Source of the DNA: Bauldia sp.
Lineage (GTDB): Bacteria > Pseudomonadota > Alphaproteobacteria > Rhizobiales > Kaistiaceae
Reading direction: 5' to 3'
DNA length: 64,000 bases
NCBI GenBank assembly: GCA_037200845.1
Contig: JBBCGQ010000001.1
Span: 2,864,237-2,928,236, forward strand
Position numbers and translations under genes: made by a program. The notes below the pieces were generated by a model that did not search any database, was not told where the DNA came from, and worked only from the letters and a program-made list of their open reading frames with translations. Shown here piece after piece: positions 1 to 10,664 of this stretch. Each line of letters starts with the position of its first letter. Position 1 is the first letter of the stretch.

Positions 1-1402
<1,402 letters not shown>

Positions 1403-1416
1403 GAAGCAGAGTTGAG

Positions 1417-2835
1417 ATGGGCAAGGTAACCGGGTTCCTCGAAGTCGATCGGCGCGACCGCAAGTACGCGCCCGCCGCCGATCGTATTCGCCACTACCGC
1501 GAATTCACCATTCCGCTGTCGACCGAGGCGACGCGCGAGCAGGCCTCGCGCTGCATGGATTGCGGCATTCCGTTTTGTCACAGCGGCTGCCCGGTCAACA
1601 ACCAGATCCCCGACTGGAACGACCTCGTCTATCACGGCGACTGGCAGCGGGCGCTGATCAACCTGCACTCGACCAACAACTTCCCGGAGTTCACCGGCCG
1701 CATCTGCCCGGCGCCCTGCGAGGCGTCGTGCACGCTGAACCTCACCGACGCGCCGGTGACCATCAAGACGATCGAATGCGCCATCGTCGATCGCGGCTGG
1801 CAGGAAGGCTGGATCAAGCCGCAGGTCGCCGCCCGCCGCACCGGCAAGTCGGTCGCCGTCGTCGGCTCCGGCCCCTCCGGCCTCGCCTGCGCCCAGCAAC
1901 TCGCCCGCGCCGGCCATGACGTCCACGTCTACGAGAAGAACGCCAAGGCGGGCGGCCTGCTCCGCTACGGCATCCCCGATTTCAAGATGGAGAAGATCCA
2001 TCTCGACCGCCGCGTCGCGCAGATGGAAGCCGAGGGCGTCGACTTCCACACCAACGTCCATGTCGGCATCGAGATGGACGTCGCCGACCTGCTCAAGATG
2101 CACGATGCCGTCGTGCTCGCCGGCGGCGCCGAGAAGCCGCGCGACCTGCCGATCCCCGGCCGCGAGCTGGACGGCATCCATTTCGCCATGCAGTTCCTGC
2201 CGCAGCAGAACCGCCGCGTCAGCGACGAGCCGCTCGGCAACGTCATGCCGATACTCGCCAGCGGCAAGCACGTCGTTGTCATCGGGGGTGGCGACACCGG
2301 CTCCGACTGCATCGGCACGTCGAACCGCCACGGCGCCCTCTCCGTGACGCAGATCGAGATCATGCCGCGCCCGCCGGAGAAGGAAAACAAGCTCCTCACC
2401 TGGCCGAACTGGCCGATGAAGATGCGCACCTCCTCCTCGCAGGAGGAAGGCGCCGAGCGCGATTTCGCCGTCGCCACCGTCCGTTTCGAGGGCGAGGACG
2501 GCAAGGTCAAGGCGCTGCACTGCGCCCGCGCCGACGACAAGTTCCAGCCGATCCCCGGCTCCGAGTTCGTGCTCAAGGCCGATCTCGTGCTGCTCGCCAT
2601 GGGCTTCCTCGGCCCGGTGCAGGACGGGATGATCAAGGACCTCGGCGTCGATCTCGACAAGCGCGGCAACGTGCTCGCCGACATGAAGTCGTACAAGGCG
2701 AGCGGCGAGAAGATCTTCTCGTGCGGCGACATGCGCCGCGGCCAGTCGCTGGTCGTCTGGGCGATCCGCGAAGGCCGCCAGTGCGCCCGCGGCGTCGACG
2801 AGTTCCTGATGGGCGAGACCACCCTGCCGCGGTAG
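1417..2835 (+). CDS. gltD: Glutamate synthase small subunit
   Basis: A 472-residue beta chain of glutamate synthase that takes electrons from NADPH and passes them via FAD and Fe-S clusters to GltB. The N-terminus carries the adrenodoxin-reductase-type cysteine clusters ([14 protein letters not shown], residues about 46-59, and CPAPCEASC about 103-111). An FAD dinucleotide-binding motif ([19 protein letters not shown]) lies near residue 150 and an NADPH-binding GGGDTGSD motif near residue 290. The ATG at 1417 gives the usual N-terminus MGKVTGFLE. Full length for the family and clearly co-transcribed with gltB. Confidence 0.98.
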   Translation: MGKVTGFLEVDRRDRKYAPAADRIRHYREFTIPLSTEATREQASRCMDCGIPFCHSGCPVNNQIPDWNDLVYHGDWQRALINLHSTNNFPEFTGRICPAPCEASCTLNLTDAPVTIKTIECAIVDRGWQEGWIKPQVAARRTGKSVAVVGSGPSGLACAQQLARAGHDVHVYEKNAKAGGLLRYGIPDFKMEKIHLDRRVAQMEAEGVDFHTNVHVGIEMDVADLLKMHDAVVLAGGAEKPRDLPIPGRELDGIHFAMQFLPQQNRRVSDEPLGNVMPILASGKHVVVIGGGDTGSDCIGTSNRHGALSVTQIEIMPRPPEKENKLLTWPNWPMKMRTSSSQEEGAERDFAVATVRFEGEDGKVKALHCARADDKFQPIPGSEFVLKADLVLLAMGFLGPVQDGMIKDLGVDLDKRGNVLADMKSYKASGEKIFSCGDMRRGQSLVVWAIREGRQCARGVDEFLMGETTLPR

Positions 2836-2838
2836 GCC

Positions 2839-3177
2839 ATGTCGATCGACTTCACCGGACATTGCCGGCTGTCGATCACGGACGCCCAGCGGCGCATCGA
2901 CTACATGCGCCGCGAGCATCCGGAGTGGTTCGGCGGCGTCCTCTACGTCAGCGACGCCCACCTCGGCCGCTTCGACGCCGAGATCGCGCGCCAGTTCGGC
3001 ATCGACGCGAAATCCGCGTTCAGCCTCCACCTGCTCAACAAGGACTGGCTCGACGAGTGTCGCGAGGCCGTCGAGTACACCTACCGGGTGTTCGGCACGA
3101 CCGACCTCGTCATCACCTACGGCAACGACTCCATCCGCGCGCCGTTGCGGCAGTACCAGGCTATGCCGATCCCGTAG
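2839..3177 (+). CDS. Hypothetical protein downstream of gltD
   Basis: A 112-residue protein whose ATG lies three bases after the gltD stop, so it probably belongs to the gltBD transcript. I do not recognise a family. It has no signal peptide or membrane segment and is mixed-charge (DAQRRIDYMRREHPEWFGG, then DAHLGRFDAEIARQFGID), which fits a small soluble alpha/beta protein. Codon use and GC match the neighbours, so I take it as a real gene. No function can be assigned. Confidence 0.7.
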   Translation: MSIDFTGHCRLSITDAQRRIDYMRREHPEWFGGVLYVSDAHLGRFDAEIARQFGIDAKSAFSLHLLNKDWLDECREAVEYTYRVFGTTDLVITYGNDSIRAPLRQYQAMPIP

Positions 3178-3195
3178 TGCAGCGAGTCGCAGCGA

Positions 3196-3215
3196 ATATC
3201 GCGATATGCGATAAT
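3196..3215 (+). promoter_or_regulatory. Palindrome and -10 element upstream of the RelE/Xre pair
   Basis: A perfect 12-bp palindrome ATATCGCGATAT (3196-3207) is followed by GATAAT (3210-3215), a 5/6 match to a sigma-70 -10 box. The toxin GTG begins only five bases after the -10, so the transcript may be leaderless; no Shine-Dalgarno sequence is visible. The palindrome is a likely operator for the Xre antitoxin. No good -35 is present (TCGCAG at 3187-3192 is the best placed). Confidence 0.5.
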
Positions 3216-3220
3216 CCGCC

Positions 3221-3463
3221 GTGAAGTCGATTTTGTTCACGCCGTCAGCAACGCGCCAGTGGATCAAGCTCGCGGCACAGACGCACAAGCGCATCGACGC
3301 ACGTCTTACGGCCTATGCCGGGACGGGCGCTGGCGATGTCAAACGCCTGAAGGGGCGAGCGGGAGCACGCCTGAGGGTCGGAGACTGGCGCGTTATTTTT
3401 GATGAATCGGACAAGGGCATCGTGGTTGTGGCGGTCGGCCATCGCCGGGAAATTAATGACTAG
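3221..3463 (+). CDS. RelE/HigB-like type II toxin
   Basis: An 80-residue protein with the compact RelE/ParE-superfamily pattern. It has an N-terminal helix region (TPSATRQWIKLA), a KRLKGRAGARLRVGDWRVIFD strand segment around residues 41-61, and a C-terminal VVAVGHRREI strand with the conserved H-R. Family members are ribosome-dependent mRNA interferases or gyrase inhibitors; which activity applies cannot be told. The start is a GTG with no visible ribosome-binding site. The gene precedes its Xre antitoxin by nine bases, the toxin-first order of HigBA-like modules. Confidence 0.85.
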   Translation: MKSILFTPSATRQWIKLAAQTHKRIDARLTAYAGTGAGDVKRLKGRAGARLRVGDWRVIFDESDKGIVVVAVGHRREIND

Positions 3464-3472
3464 GAGACCGGA

Positions 3473-3850
3473 ATGAATGTCCGCTTCCAGAAGACACGCA
3501 AGGGTGAAGTCGCGATCCTTCCGCGCAAGGAATACGACACGCTGGTAGCCAAGGCGGCGGAGGCCGACGAAGACACGGCAACGGCGCGCCTGGTCGCAGC
3601 GGGCCGCCGCGAGATCGCGGACGGCGCACCGCAGTTGCCAAAGCAGGTCGTGGACCGGCTGGCCAGCGAAAACGCCATCCGCGTTCTTCGCGAATGGCGC
3701 AACGTCACCCAGATATACCTGGCCTCCAGGACCGGGCTGAGCCAGGGCCACATCTCGGATATCGAAACCGGCCGGCGCACGGGGACACCGGCCGCCCTTC
3801 GCTCGATCGCCTCCGCCTTGAAGGTTCCGATCGATCGTCTGATCGATTGA
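3473..3850 (+). CDS. Xre-family antitoxin / transcriptional regulator
   Basis: A 125-residue antitoxin. The N-terminal half (residues 1-60, with PRKEYDTLVAKAAEADED) is the probable toxin-neutralising part. Residues about 68-125 form a Cro/C1-type helix-turn-helix (IRVLREWRNVTQIYLASRTGLSQGHISDIETGRR in outline). An AGGAGACC ribosome-binding site lies just before the ATG. It probably represses its own operon through the palindrome at 3196-3207. It ends one base before the oppositely oriented metallo-hydrolase stop codon. Confidence 0.87.
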   Translation: MNVRFQKTRKGEVAILPRKEYDTLVAKAAEADEDTATARLVAAGRREIADGAPQLPKQVVDRLASENAIRVLREWRNVTQIYLASRTGLSQGHISDIETGRRTGTPAALRSIASALKVPIDRLID

Positions 3851-3851
3851 T

Positions 3852-4598
3852 CTAGCTCGGATACCACTGCAACAGCCGCACGTCGGCAGCGTCGCCGACC
3901 TTCGCCTTGAACGCCGCCACGTCGCTGCCCTGCGAGTGATACGGATAGACCACCTTCGGCTTGAACGCCTTCACTGCGTCGGCGGCCTGATCGATGCTCA
4001 TCGTGTATGGCAGGTTCATCGGCAGGAAGGCCACGTCGATGCCGGTGAGCGCGAGCATCTCGGGCGTGCCCTCGGTGTCGCCGGCGATGTAGACGTGCTT
4101 GTCGCCAAAGGTCAGCACATAGCCGTTGCCGACGCCCTTCGGATGGTTCTTCAGCCGCTCCGGCGTCGTGTTGTAGGCGGGCACCGCCTCGATCGGGATA
4201 CCGGCGACTTCCAGCTTGTCGCCGTTCTTCATCACCTTGGTCCTGGCCTTGAGATCGTCGGGCATCTTGTCGAACACCGCCTGCGGCGCGACGATCGTGG
4301 CGCTGGCCGACACCGCCTGCAGGATCGGCACGTTGAAATGATCGCCGTGATCGTGCGTGACGAGAATCAGCGCCGGCGCCGGCAGCGCGGTGAACTCGGC
4401 CGGGTCGGCGTTCTGGCCGAGCGGCGCCGGATCGACGAGGATCGTCGTCCCGTTGAAGGTCAGCGTCAGCGCCGCGTGATGGATGGCATGGATGGCGACG
4501 TCGCCGGCGCTGGTCGCCAGCGTATCGTCGCTCTGCGCGAGCGCAGCGGAGGTGGCGAGCGTGGCCGCGGCAAAGACGGCGGCGAGGCGGAGGGTCAT
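3852..4598 (-). CDS. Exported MBL-fold metal-dependent hydrolase
   Basis: A 248-residue metallo-beta-lactamase-fold hydrolase of the UlaG-like/UPF0173 group. The zinc-binding motif HDHGDH is at residues 82-87 and further metal ligands follow (HSQGSD near the C-terminus; AGDTEG in the middle). Residues 1-22 are a Sec signal peptide ending at LAQ, so the enzyme should act in the periplasm. I chose the internal ATG at 4598 because a GGAG site precedes it and the signal peptide then begins at residue 1; an upstream ATG at 4637 would add 13 residues. The substrate is unknown. Confidence 0.88.
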   Translation of the reverse strand: MTLRLAAVFAAATLATSAALAQSDDTLATSAGDVAIHAIHHAALTLTFNGTTILVDPAPLGQNADPAEFTALPAPALILVTHDHGDHFNVPILQAVSASATIVAPQAVFDKMPDDLKARTKVMKNGDKLEVAGIPIEAVPAYNTTPERLKNHPKGVGNGYVLTFGDKHVYIAGDTEGTPEMLALTGIDVAFLPMNLPYTMSIDQAADAVKAFKPKVVYPYHSQGSDVAAFKAKVGDAADVRLLQWYPS

Positions 4599-4731
4599 CG
4601 GTCGGTCTCCCTGTTGTCGGTCGCGCGAGACTAGCAACGGGAATGCGACGGCGGGATCACGAGCGCGTGGCGGAAAAAACGCGGCGCCTCACACAATTTT
4701 TACGCAACAAAAATCGCGCGCCGAACGGCCG

Positions 4732-5949
4732 CTAGTTCGCCGCCTGCGGGCTGCCGGCCGGCGCGGCAGCCGGCGTCGCCGGCGGCGGCCAAGTGAAATC
4801 GTCCGCGCGGCCCGCCACCGTCGGCAGCGCCGCGCCCTTGACGATCATCCGGTATTGCGGCGTCTCCTCCTCGCGCGCCACCTCGGGCAGCGGATCAGGC
4901 GCGCCGGCGAGGGCGTCGCTGGCGCCCGGGCGCGGATCGGTCAGCGAGATCACCGGACCGACGAGGCGCTTCTTTCCGTCCGGCCCCACTTCGATCTGGC
5001 TGTTCTGGTTGGTCGAGGTCAGTAGGTCGACCGCGCCGGCGCCGATGCCGGTCTGCCGGCGGATTTCGCGCTCGACGTAGAAGGCGAGCTTCAGCCGGCC
5101 GGCGCGCGTGAAGTTGATGCCGTCGGCGGCGCGCAGCGCCCGGAGCTGGCCATCGACGTCGGGACCGGACGAGATGTAGTTGCCCTCGTCGCTGGTGAAG
5201 CCGTTCCAGATGTCGACGAAGTGGCCGCCCGCCTCCTCGACCGCATCGGTGAAGAACGCGTTGAGGTAGACCATGTCGCGACCGGCGGCCGCCAGCCGCA
5301 TCGGCGGCGCGCTCACCCAGAAGAACGGCCGCCCGTAGACCTTGAGCGTGTCCGCGATGCCCTTGACCCGCGCCACGTAGGTCGCCTCCCATGTGTCGGA
5401 ATGCGGCGCGATGCGGTCCTTGCCGATGCGCATCTGCTGGCGGTCGTTGGCGCCGAGCGCCACGACGATGATGTCCGGCCGCTGGTCGTTCAGAATCTTC
5501 GGCAGCTCGGCGTTCCAGTCGTAGAACTCGGCGCGCACCAGCCCCGAATTGGTGTTGGAATCGTCGACCACGGCAAGCTTGGTTTCGTCGGCGAACATCT
5601 GGTCGAGACCCCAGGCAAGGCCGCCGGCGACGAAATCGCCGATCACCAGGATCTTCTTGGCGTTCTTGTCCTTGGGCAGGATCTCCACGGTCGGCACCGG
5701 CGGTTCGGCCGGCTGCGGCGGCGCAAGCTGCGGCGGCGGCAGGAACCCGTTGCCCGGTCCGGGCTCGGGACGGAAGGGCCGCAGCAAACTTGGCCCGAAC
5801 AGCATCTCGAGGAAACCGCCGCGCTTGGGCGGCGCCTGGCCCTGCCCGCCACTGACATCGGCCGGCGGCGTCTGCGCGGACGCAAGCTCCGGCGCCGCGA
5901 CGGCGAACGCCAGCACCAGCAGAACGACATGGGCAACGCGACTGACCAT
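4732..5949 (-). CDS. DUF459-family SGNH hydrolase-like protein
   Basis: A 405-residue exported protein with a Sec signal peptide (residues 1-26, cleavage after SAQ). A Pro-rich linker (about 28-85) is followed by an SGNH/GDSL-type domain. The family nucleophile block is altered to VIGDFVAG (near residue 102), whereas the ALGANDRQ block (near residue 165) is typical. DUF459 proteins are common in Hyphomicrobiales and are presumed periplasmic esterases or acyl-transferases acting on envelope polymers. The gene sits 8 bases downstream of the lytic transglycosylase gene on the same strand, suggesting a cell-wall operon. The usual catalytic Ser appears replaced in the GDF segment, so activity is uncertain. 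Confidence 0.87.
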   Translation of the reverse strand: MVSRVAHVVLLVLAFAVAAPELASAQTPPADVSGGQGQAPPKRGGFLEMLFGPSLLRPFRPEPGPGNGFLPPPQLAPPQPAEPPVPTVEILPKDKNAKKILVIGDFVAGGLAWGLDQMFADETKLAVVDDSNTNSGLVRAEFYDWNAELPKILNDQRPDIIVVALGANDRQQMRIGKDRIAPHSDTWEATYVARVKGIADTLKVYGRPFFWVSAPPMRLAAAGRDMVYLNAFFTDAVEEAGGHFVDIWNGFTSDEGNYISSGPDVDGQLRALRAADGINFTRAGRLKLAFYVEREIRRQTGIGAGAVDLLTSTNQNSQIEVGPDGKKRLVGPVISLTDPRPGASDALAGAPDPLPEVAREEETPQYRMIVKGAALPTVAGRADDFTWPPPATPAAAPAGSPQAAN

Positions 5950-5957
5950 GGCCGATC

Positions 5958-7154
5958 CTACTTGCCGCTCTCCAGCCGCTGCAACAGGGCGCGGGTAGCG
6001 ACGCCGTCCGGGTTGAGTCCGAGCTTCCGCTGCAGGTTGCGGATGGCTTCGCGGCTGCCGCTGCCGAGGTCGCCGTCGATGTTGCCGGAATAATAGCCGG
6101 CCGTGGTCAGCGCCGCCTGCATGCGCTTCGCCTCATCGAGCGAAAACGGCTTCTCGTGCTCGGGCCACTGGCCAACGAATTCGCCGCCGCCCTCCAGCCG
6201 GTCGGAAAGGTGACCGACGGCAAGGGCATAGGAGTTGGAGTTGTTGTAGCGCTTGATGACGCTGAAATTTTTCAGGATCAGGAACGCCGGCCCGGCGCGC
6301 CCGTTCGGCAGGTAGAGCGTCGCGTTGTCGGTCTTGCGCGGGAACGAGCGGCCGGCGACGCGCACGACGCCGCGCTCCGCCCACCAGGCGAGCGCATGCG
6401 TGCCGCCCTTCTTGATGTCGTAGCTGTCCGGCACCACGACCTCGTAGCCCCACGTCGCACCGCTCTGCCAGCCGGAGGCGCGGAGATAATTCGCCGTCGA
6501 AGCCAGCGCGTCGGCGTTGGAGGTCCAGATGTTGCGCCGGCCGTCGCCGTCGAAATCCACCGCGTACGCATCGAAGGTCGTCGGGATGAACTGCGTCTGC
6601 CCCATCGCGCCGGCCCATGACCCGATCATGCCGGCAAGCGTGACGTCGCCGCGCTGGAAAATCTTCAGAGCGACGAGGAGCTGCTGGCGGCCAAATTTCG
6701 CCAGCCGCCCGCCCGAGTACGCCAATGTCGCCAGCGACGGAACCGTCTGCTTGAACAGTTTGGGATTGGAGAAAATCTCGCCGTAGTGGCTTTCGATGCC
6801 CCACACTGCCAGCACCACGTAGCGATCGACGCCATAGCGCTGCTCGATCCGCGCCAGCACCTTGTCGTTCGCCATCATGGCCGCCGCGCCCTGCGCGATA
6901 CGCTGGTCGGAGACCATCTGGTCCATGTAGTTCCAGATCGCCATGTTGAATTCGGCCTGCGACCCGGCCCGCTTGATGACGTCCGGGTCGGGCTGGAAAT
7001 TGCCGAGCGCCTGGTCGTAGACCGGCTTCTTGATCCCGGCGGCCTTGGCGGTCGGCCAGAAGGCGGCGACCCACTCGGCCGGCGTCTGCGCAGCGGCAGG
7101 CGCCGCCGCAAACGCGGCGATAACGGCGGCGGCGATGAGGCTGGCGAAGCGCAT
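5958..7154 (-). CDS. Lytic murein transglycosylase (MltB-type) with peptidoglycan-binding domain
   Basis: A 398-residue periplasmic enzyme that cleaves peptidoglycan glycan strands to 1,6-anhydro-muropeptides. Residues 1-22 are a signal peptide (cleavage after AAAQ region). An SLT_2 domain covers about 30-320 with the catalytic-Glu segment VWGIESHYG and the FIPTTFDAYAVDFDGDGRRN block typical of MltB. Residues about 335-395 form a PG_binding_1 domain (MQAALTTAGYYSGNIDGDLG). No lipobox cysteine is seen, so it is a soluble form. It heads an apparent two-gene unit with the DUF459 gene. Confidence 0.94.
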   Translation of the reverse strand: MRFASLIAAAVIAAFAAAPAAAQTPAEWVAAFWPTAKAAGIKKPVYDQALGNFQPDPDVIKRAGSQAEFNMAIWNYMDQMVSDQRIAQGAAAMMANDKVLARIEQRYGVDRYVVLAVWGIESHYGEIFSNPKLFKQTVPSLATLAYSGGRLAKFGRQQLLVALKIFQRGDVTLAGMIGSWAGAMGQTQFIPTTFDAYAVDFDGDGRRNIWTSNADALASTANYLRASGWQSGATWGYEVVVPDSYDIKKGGTHALAWWAERGVVRVAGRSFPRKTDNATLYLPNGRAGPAFLILKNFSVIKRYNNSNSYALAVGHLSDRLEGGGEFVGQWPEHEKPFSLDEAKRMQAALTTAGYYSGNIDGDLGSGSREAIRNLQRKLGLNPDGVATRALLQRLESGK

Positions 7155-7215
7155 CGTCAGGGTTCCGATTCGGCCGAAACCCTAGCACTGCCTTGCGGCG
7201 AAAGCCGGGCGGCGC

Positions 7216-8208
7216 CTAGTCCCGCGCGTTTCGGCGCGCCAATGTCGTTTCCCAGGCGACCGCATTGGCGACGATCTCGTCGAGATTGTCGTGCGCCGGC
7301 TTCCAGCCGAACGTCGCCCGGATCAGCGAGGGATCGGCGACGATCGAGGTCGGGTCCCCCGGCCGGCGATCGCCGAGGATCACCTTGAGGTCGCGGCCGC
7401 TCACCCGCTTCACCGTGTCGATCACCTGCAGCACCGAATAGCCGCGCCCATAGCCGGCGTTGGCGATAAGGCTCGCCCCGCCAGAACGGAGATGCGCCAG
7501 CGCCGCCGAGTGCGCCGCGGCGAGATCGCTGACGTGGATGTAGTCGCGCACGCACGTGCCGTCGGGCGTCGCGTAGTCGGTGCCATACACCGTCATATCG
7601 TGGCGCTTGCCGAGCGCGGTCTCCGACGCGACCTTGATCAGGTGCGTCGCGCCCCTGGTCGATTGCCCGGTGCGTCCCTTGGGATCGGCGCCGGCGACGT
7701 TGAAGTAGCGCAGCGCGACATACTTGAGATCGTGCGCCGCGGCCGTGTCGGCGAGCATCCACTCGGTCATCAGCTTCGAGCGGCCATAGGGCGACTCCGG
7801 CATCAGCACGGCGTTTTCCGGCACCGGCGAGACGGACGGCGTGCCGTAGACGGCGGCGGTCGATGAGAAGATGAAGTGGCGCACGCCGCCCTTCACCGCG
7901 GCGGCGATGAGCGCGCGCGATCTGACGGTGTTGTTGAAATAATACTTCAGCGGATCCGAAACGGATTCCGGCACGATGATCGAGCCGGCGAAATGGATGA
8001 TCGCGTCGACCTTGTGCTCGGCGATGATGCGGCCGGCGAGGTCCTCGTCGCCGACGTCGCCGTGGATCAGCTTCGCCTCCGGCGCCACCGCCCACTTGAA
8101 ACCCGTCGACAGATTGTCGAGGACGACGACCTCCTCGCCGGCATCGACGAGCTGCCACACCATGTGACTGCCGATGTAGCCCGCACCGCCGGTGACCAGG
8201 ACGCTCAT
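7216..8208 (-). CDS. galE: UDP-glucose 4-epimerase
   Basis: A 330-residue extended SDR that interconverts UDP-glucose and UDP-galactose for exopolysaccharide and LPS synthesis. The NAD-binding GGAGYIGSH motif is at residues 7-15, the catalytic Ser-Thr segment SSTAAVYG at about 115-122, and the YxxxK pair is Y141/K145. The C-terminal YNVG-like block appears as NAGYGRGYSVLQVI, and the GDRRPGDPTS segment is typical of GalE. It is divergent from galU, with which it shares a 135-bp promoter region. Confidence 0.95.
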   Translation of the reverse strand: MSVLVTGGAGYIGSHMVWQLVDAGEEVVVLDNLSTGFKWAVAPEAKLIHGDVGDEDLAGRIIAEHKVDAIIHFAGSIIVPESVSDPLKYYFNNTVRSRALIAAAVKGGVRHFIFSSTAAVYGTPSVSPVPENAVLMPESPYGRSKLMTEWMLADTAAAHDLKYVALRYFNVAGADPKGRTGQSTRGATHLIKVASETALGKRHDMTVYGTDYATPDGTCVRDYIHVSDLAAAHSAALAHLRSGGASLIANAGYGRGYSVLQVIDTVKRVSGRDLKVILGDRRPGDPTSIVADPSLIRATFGWKPAHDNLDEIVANAVAWETTLARRNARD

Positions 8209-8343
8209 TTTGAAACTCGTTTTAAGTGAGGTGAAACTTCACCGGGGGCCTTCCGCGACGGCGTAACCATAGGCATAGATTGTTGACGGTAGCTTTCCGG
8301 CAATGAGACAGATTTCGCCGCGTTCGTGATAGCCAAGGCCCCG

Positions 8344-9233
8344 ATGCACGCGCCCATCCGCAAAGCCGTTTTCCCCCGTCGCCGGCCTCGGCACCCGCTT
8401 CCTTCCCGCCACCAAGGCGATGCCGAAGGAGATGCTCACCGTCGTCGACCGGCCGCTCATCCAGTACGTCGTCGACGAAGCCCGCGCCGCCGGCATCGAG
8501 CATTGCATCTTCGTCACCGGCCGCAACAAGTCGGTGCTGGAGGATCACTTCGACATCCAGGTCGAGCTCGAAGCATCGCTGCGCGACCGCGGCAAGACCG
8601 ACGCGCTGAAGGAACTGGCCCGCGACCTCCCGCCCCCCGGCGCCACCAGCTTCACCCGCCAGCAGGTGCCGCTGGGCCTCGGCCATGCCGTGTGGTGCGC
8701 GCGCGATCTGGTCGGCGACGAGCCGTTCGCCGTGCTGCTCCCCGACATGATCATGCAGGGCAAGCCCGGCTGCCTGGCGCAGATGGTCGCCGTCTACGAA
8801 GAGACCGGCGGCAACGTCATCGCGGTCGAGGAATGCGACCCGGCGCTCACCGCGCAATACGGCATCGTCGGCGTCGGCGAGAAGGCCGGCACCAGCGCCT
8901 TCCGCATCACGTCGATGGTCGAGAAGCCCGACCCGAAAGTCGCGCCGTCGAATCTCTACATCAACGGCCGCTACATCCTGCAGCCGGCGATCTTCGAGCA
9001 CCTCGCCCGCCAGCAGCGCGGCGCCGGCAACGAGATCCAGTTGACCGACGCGATGAAGAAGCTGGCGGAGACGGACGCCTTCTACGGCAGCCGCTTCACG
9101 GGCCGCACCTTCGACTGCGGCTCCAAGATCGGCTTCCTCGCCGCCAACGTCGCCTTCGGGCTGGAGCGCGACGAGTTCGGCCCCGGCGCTCGCCGCCGAG
9201 ATCCGTGTATTGCTCGGCAAGAGCGGCCGCTAA
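8344..9233 (+). CDS. galU: UTP--glucose-1-phosphate uridylyltransferase (two frameshifts as read)
   Basis: GalU makes UDP-glucose from UTP and glucose-1-phosphate. The sequence encodes [11 protein letters not shown], then needs one C removed from the run at 8373-8377 to continue as [19 protein letters not shown], the nucleotide-binding motif. A second extra C at 9181-9184 must be removed to reach the expected C-terminus ending at the TAA at 9231-9233. Corrected, it is about 296 residues, normal for GalU, and all intervening codons are conserved. The central part is open from 8420. I take the frameshifts as sequence errors; if real, the gene is inactive. It pairs functionally with the divergent galE. 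Confidence 0.88.
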
Positions 9234-9255
9234 CCCACGCTCGCCGGGAAGCGGA

Positions 9256-10520
9256 TCAGCGCTGGGCGCGGAGTTCCACCCGCACCGCATCCGACTCGTA
9301 GTTGGTCGACGGGTCGGAGCTTACGTACCACTCGTGCGTATAGCCGGCGGTGAGCTGGAGGGCGCGGTTGATCTTCCACGTCGCGGCGAGGCCGGCGTCA
9401 TAGGTATTGTCGTTCTCGCCCGTGCCCTGGAACGCTTCGTTGCTGACGCTGGCCGTGCCGGTGAACGTAACGTTGTCGCGCCAGGCGTAGGCGACCTCGA
9501 CGGAGTTGTCGTGCACCACCGAGCCGGACGACGCCGGATCGGTGTTCGGGTTGACCGTGGTCGCCGTATCGAATGTCACGGTCGTCAGCGCCGTCGGCGC
9601 CCAGACGAGGTTGCCGTCGACCGTGAACGCCTGGATGGTGCCGAGCGACGCGTCGTCGAAGTCTTCCTGCCGGGTGCCGAGCGCGATCTCGCCGGTGATC
9701 AGCGGCCCGTGATCGAAGGTGATGCCGGCGCGGAGCGCGTGCCGGTGCTCGAGCGCTGCAGGAGCTGGTGTCGGTCTGGCGATCGTAGGCGCGGCGGTCG
9801 ACCTCGCCCTCGACGAACGGCGACAGCGACGCCGTCGCGTCGTAGCCGACGCGAAGCCGCCCGCCGAAGACGGTGTTCGTGCGGTCGCCTTGATCGACCG
9901 GCGCCCCGGCAAGCTGCGCGTCGCCGTAGACAGACCGGTCGGTGGTCCCCTCCACCGTGAATTTGACGCGCCCGAAGTTGCCGTTGAGCGCGGCCGATGA
10001 GGTGAGCCCGGTCACCGTCGGCGCGGTGTCGGCGCCGGTCGGGATATCGTCGAGGCTGGTGGACACGCCGGCGGCAACGTCGGCCGTCCAGTCGTTGGCG
10101 AGGTCGATGCGACCGGTGGCGTCGGCCGAGGCGCTCGGCTTGTCCGCCGTCGTGCCGTCGAAGAATTTCTCGTAGGCGCCCTTCGCCGTCAGTGTGAATT
10201 CGTGCCGGTCCCAGTCGGACTGGATGAGCAGCTCCGGCGCGACGATGCCGAAGGTCGAGCCGCCCGCCGCCCCGCGCTCTGCCGAGGCGTTGGTCGTGTA
10301 GCCGCCTGTGACGGTCAGCGTCGGGTAGAGGATGAAGCCGCCGGCCCGGATGCCGAGCGCCTCGTACGGGTCGATGTCTTCCTTGGCTGGCGCGGGCGGC
10401 GGCGTGATCGCCGCGGTCGTGGCCGGATCCACCGCCGGAATGCCCGGGCGCAGCCCGAAGGTCCTGAGCCGACGCTCCCGTGGCGGCCAGCGCGATCAGC
10501 AGAAAAATCGGGACGCGCAT
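9256..10520 (-). CDS. Outer-membrane beta-barrel protein, BBP2-like (two frameshifts as read)
   Basis: A protein of about 420 residues once corrected. The ATG at 10520 starts a signal peptide ([19 protein letters not shown]). The frame shifts by one extra base near 10443-10447 and again between about 9715 and 9775. After the first shift comes a Pro/Ala linker, then a long barrel of alternating hydrophobic strands beginning with the family-like segment [19 protein letters not shown]. The C-terminus ([13 protein letters not shown]) ends at the TGA at 9256. The family is the putative beta-barrel porin 2 type found with exopolysaccharide genes in alphaproteobacteria; that assignment is from pattern recognition. 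The frameshifts are probably sequencing errors. Confidence 0.75.
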
Positions 10521-10664
10521 CGGCGGGCCTTTGGCCAAAAGGGCGGATATCCTTGCCGAATTGTAAAGATTGATGGTTAACGCAAGGTTGCCGGCCGTCT
10601 CCCGCGGTCGGTTCCGGCGGCCGGGCAAAGCTGCTAAACCGTTCGCAACATCAAGGATTTCCCC

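Noticed and set aside
10521-10664. Promoter for the beta-barrel gene with TACAAT at 10565-10560
   Set aside because: The -10 is good, but no -35 at a proper distance was found, so it was not listed as a feature.
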